DNA from: an uncultured Burkholderiaceae bacterium
GTDB lineage: Bacteria > Pseudomonadota > Gammaproteobacteria > Burkholderiales > Burkholderiaceae
Length of the DNA stretch: 7,921 nt
Direction: 5' to 3'
NCBI GenBank assembly: GCA_937871985.1
Contig: CALMPB010000460.1
Span: 1 to 7,921 of the forward strand
The first letter of the stretch is position 1; the number at the start of each line of letters is the position of its first letter. The notes under the pieces were generated by a model. It worked only from the letters and a program-made list of their open reading frames with translations, was not told the DNA's origin and ran no database searches. This document shows positions 4,449 through 7,921 of this stretch, piece by piece. The translations under genes were made by a program, and so were the position numbers.

Positions 4449-5294
4449 ATGTCCAGCCCGCCAGGGCAAGCCTTGCAGCAGCGCGAACAGCTCGACCTGT
4501 TCCGGGCGCTGCCGGGCGACATGGCACCACGCGACAGCCAGGACTTGATGGCCTTTCCGTTCTTCTCGCTGGCGAAGTCGCGGCGCACCGCGCCGATCGA
4601 CTTTCGCGCAGGCGGCATCACCATCCGCGTGGAGGGCACGCAGGAGCACGGCATCGCAACGATATGGGATGCCGACGTGCTGATATGGGCCGCTTCGCAG
4701 ATCGCGGAGGCGCGCGACGCGGGCATCCGCCCGTCGCGCTGGATACGCGCCACGCCCTACGAAATCCTGCGCTTCATCGGGCGCGGCACATCGCTCAACG
4801 ACTACCAGCGCCTGAAAGCGGCGCTCGACCGGCTGCAATCGACCAGTGTGGCCACGTCCATCCGAGAAACCACGGGCAGGCGCTTGCATCGCTTCTCGTG
4901 GATCAACGAGTGGAAGGAACTGGCCGACGCCAGCGGCGTGCCGCTGGGCATCGAGCTGATCTTGCCCGATTGGTTCTATGCGGGCGTGCTCGATGCCGCC
5001 TTGGTGCTGACCATCGACCCGGCCTATTTCCGCTTGAAGGGCGGCATCGAACGCTGGCTGTACCGCTTGGTACGCAAGCACGGCGGGCGGCAGGAACACG
5101 GCTGGCAATTCGACTTCCGGCATCTGCATCGCAAATCCGGCAGCGCGGCTCGCTTCTCGGACTTCGCCTACGACCTGCGCGTGCTGGTGGCACGGCAGTC
5201 GTTACCCGGCTACGTCCTCGGCATCGAGCGCATGCCGGACGACAACACCGAACTGCTGACCTTCCGGCCCGTGCTGCATACGGCACGGGGATAA
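4449..5294 (+). CDS. repA: Replication initiator protein A (RepA family), 281 residues
   Basis: Two starts are possible: GTG 4437 and ATG 4449. I use the ATG because the product then begins MSSPPGQAL and GGGTGG (4435-4440) lies at ribosome-binding distance, though the site is weak; the gene may be translationally linked to the one ending 26 bases upstream. Stop TAA 5292-5294. Recognisable sections are LMAFPFFSLAKSRRTAPIDF, ITIRVEGTQEHGIATIWDAD, TPYEILRFIGRGTSLNDYQR, LKAALDRLQSTSVATSIRE, FSWINEWKEL, IELILPDWFYAGVL, LTIDPAYFRLKGGIERWLYR and QFDFRHLHRKSG, the plasmid RepA/RPA initiator family of winged-helix proteins at full length. It should bind the iterons just downstream and open the adjacent AT-rich DNA. 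On an ICE this would support replication of the excised circle. Confidence 0.9.
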   Translation: MSSPPGQALQQREQLDLFRALPGDMAPRDSQDLMAFPFFSLAKSRRTAPIDFRAGGITIRVEGTQEHGIATIWDADVLIWAASQIAEARDAGIRPSRWIRATPYEILRFIGRGTSLNDYQRLKAALDRLQSTSVATSIRETTGRRLHRFSWINEWKELADASGVPLGIELILPDWFYAGVLDAALVLTIDPAYFRLKGGIERWLYRLVRKHGGRQEHGWQFDFRHLHRKSGSAARFSDFAYDLRVLVARQSLPGYVLGIERMPDDNTELLTFRPVLHTARG

Positions 5295-5318
5295 CTGCGG
5301 GAAAAGCTGTGGACGGCC

Positions 5319-5383
5319 TCGTGCTATCAGGAGTACCCGGTATCGTGCTATCGGGAGTACGCCTATCGTGCTATCAGGAGTAC
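5319..5383 (+). repeat. Three 18-bp iterons: candidate RepA-binding origin (oriV)
   Basis: TCGTGCTATCRGGAGTAC occurs at 5319-5336 (R=A), 5343-5360 (R=G) and 5366-5383 (R=A), with start-to-start spacing of 24 and 23 bases, about two helical turns. Copies two and three share two more bases at the left (TA). They begin 25 bases after the repA stop and are followed by an AT-rich tract. This arrangement is that of iteron-controlled plasmid origins. The role as oriV is inferred from arrangement. Confidence 0.82.
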
Positions 5384-5419
5384 GAAAACGCCGCAAAGCC
5401 AGTAATGGCGCGGGTTTTC
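5384..5419 (+). terminator. Possible terminator stem between iterons and AT-rich tract
   Basis: GAAAAC (5384-5389) faces GTTTTC (5414-5419), and CGCC (5389-5392) faces GGCG (5407-5410), giving an imperfect stem with an A-tract on the left and four T on the right. It could end the repA transcript in either direction. The pairing is broken by bulges, so confidence is low. Confidence 0.3.
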
Positions 5420-5422
5420 AGC

Positions 5423-5466
5423 CTCTCTAACTTACCTAACTATAAATCTCTAACTTTTAGTAGAAG
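5423..5466 (+). other. AT-rich tract with repeats: candidate DNA-unwinding element and parA promoter region
   Basis: The most AT-rich bases of the window's second half lie here. TCTCTAACTT occurs at 5424-5433 and again at 5447-5456, 23 bases apart, with a related CTAACTA at 5435-5442 between them. Repeated AT-rich short motifs beside iterons are typical of the melting region of plasmid origins. TATAAA (5441-5446) could be a -10 for parA, but no matching -35 is clear. A DnaA-box-like GGTGGACAA (5478-5486) has seven of nine consensus positions. Confidence 0.6.
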
Positions 5467-5470
5467 CGCA

Positions 5471-5497
5471 CCGTTTCGGTGGACAACCGCCAAACGG
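5471..5497. promoter_or_regulatory. Inverted repeat upstream of parA: candidate operator or centromere
   Basis: CCGTTTCGGT (5471-5480) is inverted as ACCG (5486-5489) plus AAACGG (5492-5497), with a five-base centre and two extra bases in the right arm. It lies 62 bases before parA and right after the AT-rich tract. Ribbon-helix-helix partition partners usually bind repeats upstream of their own operon, so this is a candidate site for the product of 6195-6458. Alternatively it is part of the origin. Confidence 0.4.
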
Positions 5498-5559
5498 CAC
5501 AGCGAACAGCGTTTTGCAGGGCAGGCGAATCCCGGCTTTCCAGCATGGGAGGCCGCGTC

Positions 5560-6198
5560 ATGATCTTCGCGCTTCTCAATCAGAAAGGCGGCGTCGGCAA
5601 GACCACGCTCGCCACGCACATCGCGGGCGAACTGGCGATGCGCGGTCTGCACGTCATCCTGCTGGATGCCGACCCGCAGGGTTCCTCACTGGACTGGACG
5701 CAGCGCAGAAGCCAGCAGGGCTTGCCCCGGCTGTTCAGCACCGTGGGCCTCGCCCGCGAGACGCTGCATCAGGAAGCGCCGGAGCTGGCCCGCCGCGCCG
5801 ATCACGTCATCATCGACGGCCCGCCGCGCATCGCCGCATTGGCGCGTTCCGCGCTGCTGGCGGCCGAGCGCGTGCTGATTCCCGTGCAGCCCAGTCCGTA
5901 TGACCTGTGGGCCAGCGCCGAGATGGTGGCGCTGATCCGCGAAGCGCAGGTGTTCCGGCCTGCGCTGCACGCGGCCTTCGTCATCAACCGGCGCGTCAGC
6001 ACCACCATCATCGGCAGGGAAGCGCGGCAATCGCTGGCCGAACAGCCGCTGCCGGCGCTGCGCAGCGAAGTGCGCCAGCGCATCGTCTTCGCCGACAGCG
6101 TGGCCGCTGGCCGGCTCGCCCGCGAGACGGCGCCCGACAGCGCCGCCGCCCGCGAGATCGCCGTGCTCACCGATGAACTGCTGCGGTGGCCGACATGA
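5560..6198 (+). CDS. parA: ParA-family partition ATPase, 212 residues
   Basis: ATG 5560 follows GGGAGG (5547-5552) at seven bases; an in-frame ATG at 5545 is an alternative. The product opens at once with the deviant Walker box: MIFALLNQKGGVGKTT, with the signature Lys at 9 and the P-loop Lys at 14. Walker A' is ILLDADPQGSS (D36, D38) and the B motif is VIIDGPP (D86). There is no N-terminal helix-turn-helix domain, so this is the short type Ib ParA/ParF class. It would form ATP-dependent assemblies on the nucleoid that move the element's DNA, with the small protein encoded next as partner. The stop TGA (6196-6198) overlaps the next start as ATGA. It begins a tightly coupled operon that leads into traF. 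Confidence 0.92.
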   Translation: MIFALLNQKGGVGKTTLATHIAGELAMRGLHVILLDADPQGSSLDWTQRRSQQGLPRLFSTVGLARETLHQEAPELARRADHVIIDGPPRIAALARSALLAAERVLIPVQPSPYDLWASAEMVALIREAQVFRPALHAAFVINRRVSTTIIGREARQSLAEQPLPALRSEVRQRIVFADSVAAGRLARETAPDSAAAREIAVLTDELLRWPT

Positions 6199-6458
6199 GC
6201 ATCCCGCGCAGCAAGCGCGTCGGCATCGGCGCACGTCCGCCCGCGAATCCGCACGCCGAGGCGTGGATTCGCCAGGGCGATGCCGATGCGCTCAACAAGG
6301 GCGACCTTTATACGGCCCGCCTGACGCTCGACGTGACGCCCGCGCTACGTGCACGCATCAAGATCGCCGCCTTCGGCCAGGGCGTGACCGTGGCCGAGTT
6401 GCTGCGCGGCTTGCTGGAACGGGAGTTCCCCGACAAGCGCCCGGAGAACCTGCCATGA
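6195..6458 (+). CDS. Ribbon-helix-helix-like partner of ParA (ParG/CopG-like), 87 residues
   Basis: ATG 6195 overlaps the parA stop as ATGA, and the stop TGA 6456-6458 overlaps the next ATG in the same way. The first ~40 residues (MSIPRSKRVGIGARPPANP, then HAEAWIRQGDADALNKG) look flexible and basic. Residues about 42-78, YTARLTLDVTPALRARIKI followed by AAFGQGVTVAELLRGLLERE, have the strand-helix-helix pattern of ribbon-helix-helix DNA-binding proteins. A short protein with a mobile basic N-terminus and such a C-terminus directly after a type Ib parA matches the ParG class, which binds the centromere, represses the operon and stimulates ParA. The homology is by pattern and position, so the name ParG is not assigned. 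Confidence 0.72.
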   Translation: MSIPRSKRVGIGARPPANPHAEAWIRQGDADALNKGDLYTARLTLDVTPALRARIKIAAFGQGVTVAELLRGLLEREFPDKRPENLP

Positions 6459-7012
6459 ACGCATCCGCCTTGCCTGCCGCTCACGCGGCGACGGCTGCAC
6501 CGGCTGCTGCGCCGCCGCCTTCGCTTTCGACGCTCGCCGGCCAGGCCGGCAGCGTGCCGCTGACGCGCGTATCGCTCGCCTACATCGAACCGCGCTTCAA
6601 GCTCTACCTGCGTTTCGGCGAACCGGCACGCACGTTGCGGCTCGACCGCTGGCGGCGCTGCGCGGTGTTCCTGCCGCGTGCAATGTTCTGCCGCGTGCGC
6701 TGGGAAGCAAACGACTACGGCACGATCCGCTGGCAGCTCATGGTGATGCAAGCCGCCACGCCGCTGGACGACATGCAGCGCATCCCCGGCGTGCGGCCCG
6801 GCGCACGCCTGCTGCTGCACGCCGAAGGCGAAAACGCGGTGCGTGCCGTGCTGGAACGCATCGACGGCATCGAAGGGCAAGGCATCGCCGCCATCGACGT
6901 GTCGCCAGCGTACTGGCGCACGCTGGGCAACCGTCTGGCGGCCCGCCTGGCGCTGCCCGAATACACCGCCGAGCGGCACGCCGCCTGGCTGGCCGGAAAG
7001 GCGCTGCCATGA
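6455..7012 (+). CDS. DUF2840 domain protein, 185 residues
   Basis: ATG 6455 overlaps the previous stop as ATGA; stop TGA 7010-7012 overlaps the traF start likewise. An Ala/Pro-rich N-terminus (about 1-35) precedes the domain: LTRVSLAYIEPRFKLYLRFG, LDRWRRCAVFLPRAMFCRVRW, ANDYGTIRWQLMVMQA, IPGVRPGARLLLHAEGENAV and a last VSPAYWRTLGNRLAARL. This matches DUF2840, a soluble protein of unknown function known to me mainly from conjugative elements, between parA and traF. There is no signal peptide, membrane helix or catalytic motif visible. Its constant position implies a role in transfer, segregation or their regulation, but nothing in the sequence shows which. Confidence 0.85.
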   Translation: MNASALPAAHAATAAPAAAPPPSLSTLAGQAGSVPLTRVSLAYIEPRFKLYLRFGEPARTLRLDRWRRCAVFLPRAMFCRVRWEANDYGTIRWQLMVMQAATPLDDMQRIPGVRPGARLLLHAEGENAVRAVLERIDGIEGQGIAAIDVSPAYWRTLGNRLAARLALPEYTAERHAAWLAGKALP

Positions 7013-7608
7013 CGACCCAATCCAACACCCCATGCACGCACGAAGTCGCGCCGCAACCTCGCTCGCGCCTGCGCGTTCGCATCGTGCTGGCGGGCTTCGC
7101 CGCCGTCGGCCTCGCTGCGCTGGCCTGGGCGGCTTTCGTGTCGCCGCTGCCGCGTCTGACCTACAACCCGTCCGACAGCGTGGCGGTCGGCTGGTATCGC
7201 ATCGAACCGTTCGACCCGCGCACCGCCTCGCTGCCACGTCCGTTGTCCGTGGACAGCATCGTGCTGGTGCCGCTGCCCGACAGGGCCGCCATGCTGGCTG
7301 CGCAGCGCGGCTACCTGCCGACCCGCGTTCCGCTGCTCAAACGTGTGGGCGCGGTCGCGCCGCAACACGTTTGCATCGTCGCCGGGCAGGTACGCATCGA
7401 CGGCGTGCCTGCGGCCGCCGCGCTGCCTGCCGACCGGCTGGGCCGGCCGCTGCCATCCTTGCAGCTTTGCCGCCGCCTCGAATCGGGCGAGCTGTTCCTG
7501 TTGAGCGTGACCAATCCAGCGTCGTTCGACAGCCGCTATTTCGGGCCGGTCAGCGCATCCGCCGTGATCGGCGTCGCGTATCCGGTCTGGCTGGAAACAC
7601 GCCCATGA
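7009..7608 (+). CDS. traF: Conjugative transfer signal peptidase TraF (S26 family), 199 residues
   Basis: ATG 7009 overlaps the DUF2840 stop as ATGA; stop TGA 7606-7608. Residues about 23-45 form one hydrophobic segment (IVLAGFAAVGLAALAWAAF), anchoring the protein in the inner membrane with its body in the periplasm. YNPSDSVAVGWYRI (52-65) carries the likely nucleophile Ser57 in the S-x-x-x-G-x-Y motif; VPLLKRVGA holds the likely general base Lys111; LLSVTNPASFDSRYFGPVSA is the last conserved box. These are the features of type I signal peptidases and of TraF, which matures the pilin subunit TrbC in IncP-type systems. Length fits the family. As the first transfer gene after the partition genes, it suggests that relaxase and trb genes continue downstream. 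Confidence 0.9.
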   Translation: MTTQSNTPCTHEVAPQPRSRLRVRIVLAGFAAVGLAALAWAAFVSPLPRLTYNPSDSVAVGWYRIEPFDPRTASLPRPLSVDSIVLVPLPDRAAMLAAQRGYLPTRVPLLKRVGAVAPQHVCIVAGQVRIDGVPAAAALPADRLGRPLPSLQLCRRLESGELFLLSVTNPASFDSRYFGPVSASAVIGVAYPVWLETRP

Positions 7609-7921
7609 TGGCCGCCGATTCGCTGCACGTTGCCGTGCATCTCATCGTGCCATCGGGCATGTCGTTCCGGTGGCTGCCGCCGTGTCGTCGCGCGTGCAGC
7701 GCGGGCGCATCCGCGCCGCGCCTCGCGCAACATCCGGCGCAGCCGTCCAACGTGCAGGCGTCTTGCCTCGAACGCGCCCGGCCTGCAGCCATTGGCGCGT
7801 TCGCCGGCGGGCGGGTTGCAAGCAGCGCAGCGCCGCCGGGCCGCCGACGCCCGGAGCGACAGCGAAGGGCAAAGGCGGAAGGCAAGATTGAAGGGCGCGG
7901 CACCACGGCGCGCGCAAAGCC
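7605..7921 (+). CDS. Open frame after traF, runs off the window (uncertain gene)
   Basis: ATG 7605 overlaps the traF stop as ATGA, the same joint as the three preceding gene pairs, and the frame stays open to the end of the window (105 codons and more). Its product begins MMAADSLHVAVHLIVPSGMS and becomes rich in Arg, Ala, Pro and Cys (RRACSAGASAPRLAQHP), then basic (RRPERQRRAKAEGK). I recognise no domain, and the later codons lack a strong third-position GC bias. It may be a real coupled gene whose domain lies downstream, or chance open frame in spacer DNA before a relaxase or transglycosylase gene. The overlap is the only good argument for it. Confidence 0.35.
   Translation, partial: MMAADSLHVAVHLIVPSGMSFRWLPPCRRACSAGASAPRLAQHPAQPSNVQASCLERARPAAIGAFAGGRVASSAAPPGRRRPERQRRAKAEGKIEGRGTTARAK

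Noticed and set aside
5308..5316. DnaA box TGTGGACGG
   Set aside because: Matches only six of nine consensus positions; too weak alone. The site at 5478-5486 is better but still unproven, so it is only mentioned with the origin.
5319..5383. CRISPR array
   Set aside because: The repeats are separated by only five to six bases, leaving no room for spacers; iterons explain them.
4334..5563. 409-residue plus-strand frame across repA and the iterons
   Set aside because: Different frame from repA, low-complexity product, and it runs through the iterons and AT-rich tract.
1..7921. Insertion sequence, defence system or toxin-antitoxin module
   Set aside because: No transposase, terminal inverted repeats with target duplication, nuclease, or toxin-like pair could be seen; the XRE regulator has no toxin-like neighbour in its operon.

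Overview
The window is about 7.9 kb of GC-rich DNA with no ribosomal RNA, tRNA, transposase or metabolic gene. Almost every recognisable product belongs to the backbone of a proteobacterial integrative and conjugative element (ICE): a ParB C-terminus, a DUF736 protein, an XRE repressor-like protein, a DUF2958 protein, a DUF2285 regulator, an excisionase-like helix-turn-helix protein, a RepA-type initiator, ParA, a ribbon-helix-helix partner, a DUF2840 protein and a TraF signal peptidase. This content and order fit the Tn4371-like ICEs of beta- and gammaproteobacteria (Pseudomonas, Xanthomonas/Stenotrophomonas, Burkholderiales). The host genus cannot be read from the sequence. No integrase, attachment site, relaxase or mating-pair gene lies inside the window; these should lie outside it.

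Layout. (1) 1-593: the end of parB, a strong intercistronic hairpin, and a 69-residue orphan protein. (2) 594-1370: about 780 bases with no credible gene, beginning with seven hairpins in 250 bases and ending with an AT-rich 14-bp inverted repeat and the leader of the DUF736 gene. (3) 1371-2300: the DUF736 gene facing an XRE regulator on the minus strand, with a hairpin-rich convergent stretch between them. (4) 2301-2912: the intergenic region above the regulator, holding twin CTATAG motifs, then a DUF2958 gene. (5) 2913-4422: a regulatory spacer, a DUF2285 regulator, a short leader with repeated CGTCCC motifs, and an excisionase-like protein. (6) 4449-5497: repA, then three 18-bp iterons, an AT-rich tract with its own repeats and an inverted repeat, together a textbook candidate replication origin. 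(7) 5560 to the end: parA, the ribbon-helix-helix gene, DUF2840, traF and a further open frame, each joined to the next by a four-base ATGA overlap.

How it fits together (inference). The DUF2285 protein followed by the excisionase-like protein resembles the FseA-RdfS excision switch known from the Mesorhizobium ICEMlSymR7A. RepA with the iterons would let the excised circle replicate. ParA with its partner, and possibly ParB, would keep the circle in dividing cells. TraF starts the conjugation functions, which should continue downstream. The least explained parts are the hairpin cluster at 607-852, the AT-rich inverted repeat at 1197-1254, and an exactly inverted 22-bp pair at 814-835 and 1700-1721.
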